From Actinomycetes bacterium (GTDB taxonomy: Bacteria > Actinomycetota > Acidimicrobiia > Acidimicrobiales > RAAP-2): a DNA stretch of 7,519 nucleotides. The notes under the pieces were generated by a model that saw nothing but the letters and a program-made list of their open reading frames with translations, did not search any database and was not told where the DNA came from. Within the stretch, counting starts at the first letter, position 1. Each line of letters starts with the position of its first letter. Below are positions 1 to 4,794 of the stretch, one piece after another. The position numbers and the translations under genes are program-made. The stretch covers positions 1 to 7,519 of the forward strand of contig JAJYPU010000089.1 of the NCBI GenBank assembly GCA_021795095.1, written 5' to 3'.

Positions 1-257
1 TGGAAATCCGAAGTTGTTAGTTGGAGTGCCTCGTGCGCTAACGGATCGGCGCGGTAGCCTCCACCCTCGTTCGTGCGACGGTGAACGCTCAGCCCAAATC
101 CCGGAGGACTAGTGGAAGACCGTGGTGGTTCAGGCGCCACGATGGAGTCGTGAGCCGCGAATCCCGGCATCGATTCAAAGTTCGGACCCCGTAAGAGCAG
201 TGATCGACGAAGGCGGTTGAAGCGAAGAATGAGGCGCGGCCGTGAGACAATGCGTCA
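1..257. other. Upstream region without a supported gene
   Basis: No gene can be supported here. One + strand frame is open from base 2 to a TAG at 110-112 and could be the last 36 codons of a gene that begins before the window, but I do not recognise the peptide. A 7-bp hairpin with one G-U pair lies at 121-127/135-141 with a 7-nt loop. It has no T-tract, so it is not a convincing terminator. I compared the stretch by eye with tmRNA, SRP RNA, RNase P RNA and common riboswitches and found no match. The last bases probably hold the promoter of the next gene. Confidence 0.4.
246..251 (+). promoter_or_regulatory. Weak -10-like hexamer for the 258 gene
   Basis: GACAAT ends 6 nt before the ATG at 258. 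It keeps the two most conserved -10 bases, A at position 2 and T at position 6, but lacks the first T. The spacing is the same as for the stronger TANNNT boxes before the genes at 2724, 3313, 3904 and 4795, so a leaderless start is plausible. No -35 is seen at normal distance; TTGAAG at 217-222 is 23 nt away. Confidence 0.35.
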
Positions 258-1229
258 ATGACGTCCAACCAGGCCGAGCCAAAAGACACCACGTCGCGCT
301 TTGACTGGTTCCGTGAACGCCTCCGGCCGCCGTGGGACTGTGTGGCGTCTTCGTGGGTGCCGACAGGTTTTGACGCGTACGCGCGCATCCTTCATCCCGT
401 GCGCGACGAGAACGGCCAGCCACTAATTCGTTGGGCGGATGTCTCGCGCTGGAGTGGCGTGGCGCTCGAGCCCTCGGTCCAGTGGCATCACGTGGCACTC
501 CCCGAAGTGGCGCCGTCGGCCGAGCCCCCGTGGTCCGGCCAGGGGGGACCACGGGTCGGATCACTATCGCGATCTGACACCCTCGAACTGGTGAGAAGAC
601 TTGTCGTCTGGACGTCGGGTAGTTGTTCCTTTGGCGTCTGGGAAGGCTACGGCGGTGATGTGACCGTTGATGGGCCCGTCTTTGAGGATGTGCCACGCCG
701 ATCTGACGAGATGGCCGTCCTCGAGTTGCCGTGGCGTTCCTATGCGATGTTTGAGGGCCCCGTGGCGGGTGCGACGTGTTTCATGACTTCCCGGTTCCAG
801 TCGCCCAACCTGTGGTGGCCAGAGGATCGGTCGTGGTTCATCGCGAGCGAAATTGATTTGCTCTGGACCTACGTGGCGGGCTCGAGAGGTCTCGTCGATG
901 AACTGCTCGCCGATCCGAAAATTGAGGCGCTCGAGTCGTCACCAGACGAACGGCTCGACCTGACGTTGCCGGAATGGCTCGAGGATCGTGTGCAGGGTGC
1001 CGTTGACGATGTGATCAACTCTGGTTCGACGAACATCGAGTTCGCGATCGGAACGGCCTCGGTCACGTTGATGCAGTTGGACCGGAAGAATTCAGTGCTC
1101 GTCGTACGATCCGAACGTCGAAGCGGTTGGGGAGGAACCAACATCGCTGTAACCGACCACGGGGACACTGCGCTTCGGCGAGAGATCAAGGATGCGGTCC
1201 TGCGTGCGATCCTTGGTCTCGTTGAGTGA
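258..1229 (+). CDS. Conserved actinobacterial hypothetical protein, 323 aa
   Basis: Function unknown. The first ~225 residues look to me like a family of actinobacterial hypothetical proteins, judging from the motif SWVPTGFDAYARILHPV near the N-terminus, VWEGYG in the middle, and a Trp-rich stretch with QSPNLWWPEDRSWFIASEI followed by DLLWTYVAGSR. There is no signal peptide or membrane helix, so it is probably cytoplasmic. Residues from about 237 to 323 (starting LPEWLEDR) look like a separate alpha/beta segment that I do not remember in the family. The ATG at 258 has no Shine-Dalgarno sequence; a weak -10-like hexamer sits where a leaderless transcript would need it. The gene stands alone and converges on the secreted-protein gene that ends at 1494. 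The coding call is firm; the family link is from memory. Confidence 0.83.
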   Translation: MTSNQAEPKDTTSRFDWFRERLRPPWDCVASSWVPTGFDAYARILHPVRDENGQPLIRWADVSRWSGVALEPSVQWHHVALPEVAPSAEPPWSGQGGPRVGSLSRSDTLELVRRLVVWTSGSCSFGVWEGYGGDVTVDGPVFEDVPRRSDEMAVLELPWRSYAMFEGPVAGATCFMTSRFQSPNLWWPEDRSWFIASEIDLLWTYVAGSRGLVDELLADPKIEALESSPDERLDLTLPEWLEDRVQGAVDDVINSGSTNIEFAIGTASVTLMQLDRKNSVLVVRSERRSGWGGTNIAVTDHGDTALRREIKDAVLRAILGLVE

Positions 1230-1246
1230 GTCGTGAACGCAGTTGT

Positions 1247-1264
1247 CGCCAATCTCAATTGGCG
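1247..1264. terminator. Short perfect hairpin after the 258 gene
   Basis: A perfect 7-bp inverted repeat (CGCCAAT / ATTGGCG) with a 4-nt loop CTCA begins 17 nt after the TGA at 1227-1229. No T-tract follows on either strand, so an intrinsic terminator is possible but not of classical form. Its place right after a stop, between convergent genes, is the main argument. Confidence 0.35.
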
Positions 1265-1390
1265 CCATTGGATCCGTCACCGCTCGCCGCAGGATTGTCG
1301 CTCTTCACTCGTGCGGATGCGTGATGTGGCGCCACGACCTGCGCGTAGTCCCAGCAATTCCGTAAACCCTCGTCCCCAAACACCACCGTC

Positions 1391-1414
1391 GTGTGGCACT
1401 CACCTTTGCCACGC
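1391..1414. terminator. Second hairpin in the convergent gap
   Basis: An 8-bp stem (1391-1398 with 1407-1414, one G-T wobble) and an 8-nt loop lie between the two convergent genes, about 80 nt beyond the stop of the minus-strand gene. There is no T-tract. It may help end transcription from the right, or be a chance inverted repeat. The rest of 1230-1493 holds nothing I can support. Confidence 0.25.
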
Positions 1415-1493
1415 ACGGACTATGGGTCTACGCCCTCGAATCGCCCTTCGACCGGTAGCACCCACGCCCGTGAGACACCCTGCGAAGTGATGG

Positions 1494-2123
1494 TTACGCG
1501 GGGGGCCAGTTGATGCCGAAGTTCACGACGCTGCGCCCCACCCCCGTGTCGAAGCAGACGTCTCGCAGTTGGCGAGGAATCCAGTGGAAGGTGCCGACGG
1601 GGCCGCCGTAGCCCTGTACTACGAGCCCGGTCGCCGTAGCCGGGTGACAGCCCCTGAACGTCGGCCCGGCAACGGGCCTAACAACCACGAAGAGGGCTTC
1701 GATCTTCTGATGGCGAACAACAACCCGTCGCCGGGTGTCGACAGCACCGCTCGGAATCGACACGTCGTGCATCGAGAGTGTGGCGAGATCGGTGACGTCC
1801 TTCGTATTGCGCACCGCAAGCACTTGAGGTGCACCCATCAACAGGTGACAGGTCGCTCCCGTGTTGTAGAAATACACCGGAACGAGCTCGTCGGCGCGTA
1901 CCTGGTGAAGTCCCGACGTAGTCCTCACCGCGTAGGTCGCATTGGTGAGCGTCTTGCCCGCTGTCACCGTAATCTGTGAAGCGTCGCACGCGGGATGCGA
2001 AGTCACGGCTTGGGCAGTCGTAGACGATGACGCTGAGTACCCCGCGAGCAGCAGCGGCGTCAGAACAACGAGCACGAGTGCTGAGGTGTTCCCGATAGCT
2101 CGCCGCCGTACAGACTTCATCAC
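1494..2123 (-). CDS. Secreted DUF4232-like protein with degenerate lipobox
   Basis: Predicted exported protein of 209 aa, function unknown. Residues 1-39 form a Sec signal: arginines at 6-8, a hydrophobic core at about 15-28, and a likely signal peptidase I site after AQA (37-39). The mature part resembles DUF4232 of actinobacterial secreted proteins: a first Cys near the N-terminus (C46), then an Asn-Thr-Gly strand running into a Cys and Gly-x-Pro (NTGATCHLLMGAPQV, 87-101). Cysteines are C46, C92, C159 and C190, enough for two disulfides. The end is a conserved-looking GRSVVNFGINWPP. The core ends LLLAG-Y followed by a Ser/Thr-rich linker, which looks like a lipoprotein signal whose Cys is now Tyr29. 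GTG at 2123 is chosen because GGAG lies 7 nt upstream; ATG at 2120 is the alternative. The DUF assignment is by pattern only. Confidence 0.78.
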   Translation of the reverse strand: MMKSVRRRAIGNTSALVLVVLTPLLLAGYSASSSTTAQAVTSHPACDASQITVTAGKTLTNATYAVRTTSGLHQVRADELVPVYFYNTGATCHLLMGAPQVLAVRNTKDVTDLATLSMHDVSIPSGAVDTRRRVVVRHQKIEALFVVVRPVAGPTFRGCHPATATGLVVQGYGGPVGTFHWIPRQLRDVCFDTGVGRSVVNFGINWPPA

Positions 2124-2130
2124 CGTTCAT

Positions 2131-2134
2131 CTCC
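2131..2134 (-). promoter_or_regulatory. Ribosome binding site deciding the GTG 2123 start
   Basis: On the minus strand GGAG stands 7 nt before GTG at 2121-2123 and 10 nt before the ATG at 2118-2120. The spacing favours the GTG. This gene, unlike the four leaderless candidates, has a Shine-Dalgarno sequence and a probable untranslated leader. Confidence 0.5.
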
Positions 2135-2168
2135 GGTCAGCCACGGGGGCTGCAAGTCCCTCTCCTTC

Positions 2169-2174
2169 ACCGTA
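2169..2174 (-). promoter_or_regulatory. Possible extended -10 for the secreted-protein gene
   Basis: The minus strand reads TGTACGGT: a TACGGT hexamer that fits TANNNT and is preceded by TG, at -1 of the box. It would start a transcript near 2162, giving a leader of about 40 nt that contains the GGAG site. No good -35 is seen, so this is a weak call. Confidence 0.3.
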
Positions 2175-2599
2175 CAGTTGTGGGCTTCGGCCGCGGGGAT
2201 TCCCACGTTCGGAGCATCCACGGATTCGTCTCTCGTAACCGCAAGCACTGCGGGGTGTGTCCCGATCGGTCCTTCGCACCTTGCTTGAACGCCAATTAGG
2301 TGTGCCGCAAGGTACACGCGCTCGGCAGGCGGAGAAAAGTAAACCGCACTCCTACTTCCCCCCATTCAGTTCAAAGACATCAGAATCTCCGCCAAACGCC
2401 GACGCTCTTGCTGTCCAATTGGTGCGCAATCTCAAGAAGTGAGTTGAGCCGAAATTCGTGGCCAGTCCGGGCGTCTCGTGGGCCTCATTTGGGATTGAGT
2501 CGACACCTTTGGGCACGTCAGGTTGCACGGTACCGAGCAACGACGGACAACGATAGCCAATCGACAAGCCGTACAGTCAGTGGTCCTTGGGCAAAAGAG

Positions 2600-2674
<75 letters not shown>

Positions 2675-2675
2675 C

Positions 2676-2687
2676 GCTCCGCGGAGC
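2676..2687. repeat. Perfect 12-nt palindrome beside the tRNA 5' end
   Basis: GCTCCGCGGAGC is its own reverse complement and lies 2 nt upstream of the tRNA's first base. In a precursor transcript it could fold as a 4-bp stem with a CGCG loop. It might be part of the 5' leader or a protein site in the tRNA/haemoglobin divergent promoter region. It may also be chance in GC-rich DNA. Confidence 0.35.
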
Positions 2688-2693
2688 CGATTC

Positions 2694-2699
2694 AGTCTA
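2694..2699 (-). promoter_or_regulatory. Possible -10 box of tRNA-Gly
   Basis: The minus strand carries TAGACT, matching TANNNT, with its 3' end 20 nt from the tRNA 5' end. Initiation about 7 nt later would give a short leader covering the palindrome at 2676-2687. No recognisable -35 is present at 16-19 nt. Confidence 0.35.
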
Positions 2700-2711
2700 G
2701 AGCACGTGACT

Positions 2712-2717
2712 TAACGT
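2712..2717 (+). promoter_or_regulatory. Leaderless -10 box of the haemoglobin gene (TAACGT)
   Basis: TAACGT fits TANNNT and ends exactly 6 nt before the GTG at 2724, so a normal start about 7 nt downstream would put the first transcribed base at the start codon. An in-frame TAA at 2712-2714 and the non-start codons after it mean 2724 is the earliest possible start. No Shine-Dalgarno sequence is present. Confidence 0.55.
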
Positions 2718-2723
2718 GGGTGC

Positions 2724-3098
2724 GTGGACGAATCGCTCTATCAGACTGTCGGTGGGGAGGCATTCTTTCGTGACCTGGTCGACGCCTTTTATGTCGGTGT
2801 CGAGGCTGAGCCGCTCATGCGTGAGATGTATCCGCAAGACCTGACTGAGTCAAAAGACCATCTAGCCCTGTTCCTGATGCAGTACTGGGGCGGCCCGACA
2901 CGATATGGGGAGCAACGCGGTCACCCGCGGCTGCGCATGCGTCATGAACCATTCCACATCAACCGAGCCGCACGCGATGCGTGGTTGGCGGCCATGCGGG
3001 CGGCGCTTGACAGCCTCGAGGGTCGCATGACCTCGGAACAACGAGAGACACTCTGGTCGTACTTCGAGTCGGCGGCCAATCAGCTTCGCAACGTCTGA
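2724..3098 (+). CDS. glbO: Group II truncated haemoglobin (trHbO)
   Basis: A small haem protein of 124 aa, close to the length of mycobacterial GlbO. trHbO proteins bind O2 tightly and are linked to oxygen or reactive-oxygen/nitrogen handling, often at the membrane; the exact role is unsettled. The family signature is strong: VGG at 9-11, Tyr23 (B10), Tyr36 in MYPQD (CD1), QYWGGP at 53-58, then YGEQRGHPRLRMRHEPF with the proximal haem ligand His74 (F8), and Trp87 (G8), the Trp that marks group II and III globins. All key residues are present, so a working haem pocket is expected. It starts at a GTG with a leaderless -10 box and no Shine-Dalgarno. It is monocistronic: tRNA-Gly is divergent on one side and a 214-bp gap follows on the other. 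Confidence 0.96.
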   Translation: MDESLYQTVGGEAFFRDLVDAFYVGVEAEPLMREMYPQDLTESKDHLALFLMQYWGGPTRYGEQRGHPRLRMRHEPFHINRAARDAWLAAMRAALDSLEGRMTSEQRETLWSYFESAANQLRNV

Positions 3099-3300
3099 AC
3101 CGACGCGAGATTTGCCCACGGGGATGCCCAGACGACTATCGCCGTTGTCGGGCTCGAAGGTGTCGTGTTTTCAGCGCCCACCATTCGAGGACGCGTCGAC
3201 GTATCGCGACAGGTGTATCGAGGTGGTCTCGGGGCCGGTGACCGCCAAGTGAGGAGATCACACGCAGCCAGGGAAGTCGCCATATGTCACAGAGACCTCG

Positions 3301-3306
3301 TACGCT
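3301..3306 (+). promoter_or_regulatory. Leaderless -10 box of the PH-domain gene (TACGCT)
   Basis: TACGCT fits TANNNT and ends exactly 6 nt before GTG at 3313. This favours that start over the in-frame GTG at 3307, which would sit directly against the box. No Shine-Dalgarno sequence precedes either GTG. The rest of the 214-bp gap (3099-3312) shows no gene or clear terminator. Confidence 0.5.
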
Positions 3307-3312
3307 GTGACT

Positions 3313-3870
3313 GTGCAGCGACGACTCGTATTGCGAGACGGGGAACAGCGGGTGATCTCCGTAACCCCCGTGTCTCACGGCGTTCTTCGTCCCACTATCT
3401 TGGTCCTCGCGTTGGCAACGTCGATTCGATACGCCGTTGACTCCATGCACGGTCTCGACCGGTACCAGGGCCCGCTCTACGTCATTCTCGTCGGACCAGT
3501 CTTAGTACTCGTGGCGACGCGCGCGTGGCGGTGGCGGTCCCACAAGATCCACGTCACCTCACAGCGCTTGGTCGTTGAATACGGTGCGATCAGGCGAGTA
3601 CGCACGAGCGTGGAACTCCGTGACGTCGTACTGGTTCGCACGCAACAGGGGTTGGGCGGGCGACTCGCTGCTCGGGGTGATGTCGTCGTCGAGACTGTCG
3701 CGGGGCCGTGGCTGGTCGGGACGATTCGTCACCCCGCGGCGCTCGTTCGGCTGATTGAGGCCGAGCGTTCTCGACGACCCGAGTCGCCGTGGGGGTACGA
3801 CGACGTCGTGGAACCGCCGTTCCCGTGGCAGAGTACCGACGCACCCGGGTACGGCTGGGAGCGGGCGTGA
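3313..3870 (+). CDS. Membrane protein with bacterial PH (DUF304/bPH2-type) domain
   Basis: Predicted membrane protein of 185 aa. Two hydrophobic segments, roughly residues 22-40 (LRPTILVLALA) and 53-70 (GPLYVILVGPVLVLVATRA), form a likely helical hairpin. A cytoplasmic domain follows with the usual DUF304/YdbS pattern: a basic link, IHVTSQRLVVEYGAIRR, an acidic/hydrophobic strand VELRDVVLVRTQQGLGGRL, a Gly-Asp-Val-Val-Val strand, and a helix after HPAALV. Such domains resemble pleckstrin-homology folds and are mostly uncharacterised. The C-terminal ~30 residues are rich in Pro, Trp and acidic residues and look disordered. I start it at GTG 3313 because of the leaderless box; GTG 3307 would add two residues. 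It is followed 33 nt later by the zinc-ribbon gene, which has its own -10 box. Confidence 0.87.
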   Translation: MQRRLVLRDGEQRVISVTPVSHGVLRPTILVLALATSIRYAVDSMHGLDRYQGPLYVILVGPVLVLVATRAWRWRSHKIHVTSQRLVVEYGAIRRVRTSVELRDVVLVRTQQGLGGRLAARGDVVVETVAGPWLVGTIRHPAALVRLIEAERSRRPESPWGYDDVVEPPFPWQSTDAPGYGWERA

Positions 3871-3891
3871 CGCGGTTGCTTCGCGAACCGA

Positions 3892-3897
3892 TACCGT
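3892..3897 (+). promoter_or_regulatory. Leaderless -10 box of the zinc-ribbon gene (TACCGT)
   Basis: TACCGT fits TANNNT and ends exactly 6 nt before GTG at 3904. A GTGACG at 3867-3872, one base from TTGACG, lies 19 nt upstream and could be the -35, overlapping the stop of the PH-domain gene. No Shine-Dalgarno sequence is seen. This promoter probably drives the three CxxC genes together. Confidence 0.55.
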
Positions 3898-3903
3898 AGA
3901 GGT

Positions 3904-4116
3904 GTGCCTACTCGCTATCGCTGCACTGCGTGCGGCAATCTGACCCGGTTTGACGTCGTGGAGACGACGTCGGTCCGTTCCTTCCACCACTACACGGTGG
4001 GCGGTGAGTTGACGATCGAGGAACCCGAAGTCATCGCGACGACGGTCGAGTCCGTCACGTGTCGATGGTGCGGCCACGGTCGGGGAGTCGAAGCGTTCGA
4101 CGGCGCCTCGACCTGA
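3904..4116 (+). CDS. Small zinc-ribbon protein, 70 aa
   Basis: Function unknown. Two CxxC pairs, CTAC at 7-10 and CRWC at 53-56, stand at the two ends of the chain in a layout typical of a zinc ribbon that binds one Zn2+ through four Cys. Between them is FHHYTVGGEL (27-36) followed by acidic strands, which I believe recurs in small actinobacterial hypothetical proteins. There is no signal peptide or membrane segment, so it is cytoplasmic; a nucleic-acid or protein partner is possible but not shown. GTG 3904 is supported by the -10 box placed for a leaderless transcript. The TGA stop is followed, in the same reading frame and after two codons, by the TTG start of the thioredoxin-fold gene, so the two are almost certainly co-transcribed. 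Confidence 0.85.
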   Translation: MPTRYRCTACGNLTRFDVVETTSVRSFHHYTVGGELTIEEPEVIATTVESVTCRWCGHGRGVEAFDGAST

Positions 4117-4122
4117 GACGCG

Positions 4123-4518
4123 TTGGAATTGCACTCTTTCGATAGACCGGCGCAACGGCCGGTGCCGTCATCGTTAACGGGTGTCGATTCGCAGGGGGTG
4201 CGCGTCACTGTGACGTTCGCTCGACGAACGCTCGTGCTCGCAGTGAAACCGAACTGCGATAGTTGTCACGACTTTTTGAGCGGCCTGCCGACTGCGTTCG
4301 AAGGCTTCGACGTGGTGCTCGTCAGCGCGACGCCTTTCGCGGAGGACGTCATTGTGGCAGGACGTCTGCTGGTGGCTCCCGAGTGGATGGCGCAGGCACG
4401 AATCGTGACTGCGCCGTCGTATACCGTGATCGATCCCTCTGAGGGTCGGGTCGTGACAGAAGGTGTTGCCTTCGCACCATCCCAGGTTGCCAGGGAGATC
4501 GCCACCTACCTCAGCTGA
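4123..4518 (+). CDS. Thioredoxin-fold protein with CDSC motif
   Basis: A cytoplasmic protein of up to 131 aa that looks like a divergent thioredoxin-fold domain. After two strands (VRVTVTF and TLVLAVK) comes CDSC at 45-48, where thioredoxins have their redox CxxC; then a helix, the strand FDVVLVSA, and APSYTVIDP (97-105), where Pro98 sits in the place of the cis-proline facing the active site. The C-terminal helix carries SQVAREIATYL. A thiol-disulfide or thiol-sensing role is an inference; the partner is unknown. The start is uncertain: TTG 4123 and TTG 4129 are the earliest codons after the preceding in-frame TGA, while GTG 4162 and GTG 4198 are alternatives. There is no good Shine-Dalgarno, only a weak GAG, so translation may be coupled to the zinc-ribbon gene 6 nt upstream. 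Confidence 0.83.
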   Translation: MELHSFDRPAQRPVPSSLTGVDSQGVRVTVTFARRTLVLAVKPNCDSCHDFLSGLPTAFEGFDVVLVSATPFAEDVIVAGRLLVAPEWMAQARIVTAPSYTVIDPSEGRVVTEGVAFAPSQVAREIATYLS

Positions 4519-4548
4519 TGTCACACACTTCGACGAGATTGTACGTGT

Positions 4549-4555
4549 GGAAGGG
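4549..4555 (+). promoter_or_regulatory. Ribosome binding site for the 67-aa gene
   Basis: GGAAGGG ends 6 nt before ATG 4562. This decides that start over the in-frame GTG at 4547 and the longer upstream frame. It is one of the few clear Shine-Dalgarno sequences in the window. Confidence 0.6.
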
Positions 4556-4561
4556 ATCAAG

Positions 4562-4765
4562 ATGAACCGTGACGTGAAGGTTTCAATCAGTTGCCGCGAC
4601 TGTGTTCGTCAGAGCACACCGGACTGTGCGGACTGCCTCGTGAGTTTCGTGCTCGGTGGCGACCCGGAACAACTGACCATGACCGCCGAGGACGTGGCGG
4701 TCGTCGAGCTGCTGACCGCAGAGCGACTCGTGCCGCGACTCCGATTCCGTGGTGCGTCGAAGTAG
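4562..4765 (+). CDS. Small double-CxxC protein, 67 aa
   Basis: Function unknown. Four cysteines in two close pairs, CRDC at 11-14 and CADC at 22-25, form a compact site that could hold Zn2+ or an Fe-S cluster. The rest is an acidic, Leu/Val-rich stretch (AEDVAVVELLTAERLVPRL) that should form a helix. There is no signal or membrane segment. ATG 4562 is chosen because GGAAGGG stands 6 nt upstream; the same frame runs back to 4463 but there overlaps the thioredoxin-fold gene. The 43-nt gap to that gene has no clear terminator, so it is probably the last gene of the zinc-ribbon unit. The glycosyltransferase downstream has its own promoter. Confidence 0.78.
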   Translation: MNRDVKVSISCRDCVRQSTPDCADCLVSFVLGGDPEQLTMTAEDVAVVELLTAERLVPRLRFRGASK

Positions 4766-4782
4766 CACCACCAGCGGTTCGC

Positions 4783-4788
4783 TAGCGT
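4783..4788 (+). promoter_or_regulatory. Leaderless -10 box of the glycosyltransferase operon (TAGCGT)
   Basis: TAGCGT fits TANNNT and ends exactly 6 nt before ATG 4795. No Shine-Dalgarno sequence lies between them. It sits in the 29-nt gap after the 67-aa gene and probably drives the glycosyltransferase, SRPBCC and ROK kinase genes. No good -35 is visible. Confidence 0.55.
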
Positions 4789-4794
4789 AGAGCA

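Larger units (their letters stand above)
2124..2599. other. Gene-poor 476-bp stretch between tRNA-Gly and the secreted-protein gene
   Basis: No convincing gene. It is visibly less GC-rich than the flanking genes, especially around 2330-2460. An 81-codon minus-strand frame (2120-2365) ends with TGATG against the next gene's ATG, but its third codon positions are only moderately GC-rich and I do not recognise the peptide. Small + strand frames (for example 2257-2442) have no start signal. Inverted repeats seen: ACCTTGC/GCAAGGT at 2278-2284 and 2307-2313, a CCAATTGG palindrome at 2415-2422, and a weak CTCAA/TTGAG stem at 2431-2448. Lying at the 3' side of a tRNA gene, it is where an old integrated element could have decayed, but I found no copy of the tRNA 3' end that would mark an attachment site. 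Confidence 0.45.

Noticed and set aside
113..200. Possible structured RNA upstream of the first gene
   Set aside because: A hairpin at 121-141 and GC-rich pairings suggested a small RNA or riboswitch, but no known consensus core fits and no terminator or promoter frames it.
869..1258. Long antisense frames over the 258 gene and similar minus-strand frames over the glycosyltransferase and glucokinase genes
   Set aside because: They mirror the codon pattern of well-supported + strand genes in GC-rich DNA and are rich in Arg, Ser, Pro and Ala with no domain of their own.
1233..1490. 85-codon + strand frame in the convergent gap
   Set aside because: Composition is that of noncoding GC-rich DNA (many Arg, Pro, Ser, His), with no start signal and no recognisable motif; it begins right after the stop of the upstream gene without a Shine-Dalgarno.
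2120..2365. 81-codon minus-strand frame ending TGATG against the secreted-protein gene
   Set aside because: The stop-start overlap looks operon-like, but third-position GC is only moderate, the ATG has no clear Shine-Dalgarno or -10 box, and the peptide is not recognised.
2257..2442. 61-codon + strand frame from GTG 2257
   Set aside because: No ribosome binding site or leaderless box, no motif, and it lies in the lower-GC gene-poor stretch where random frames are easier to find.
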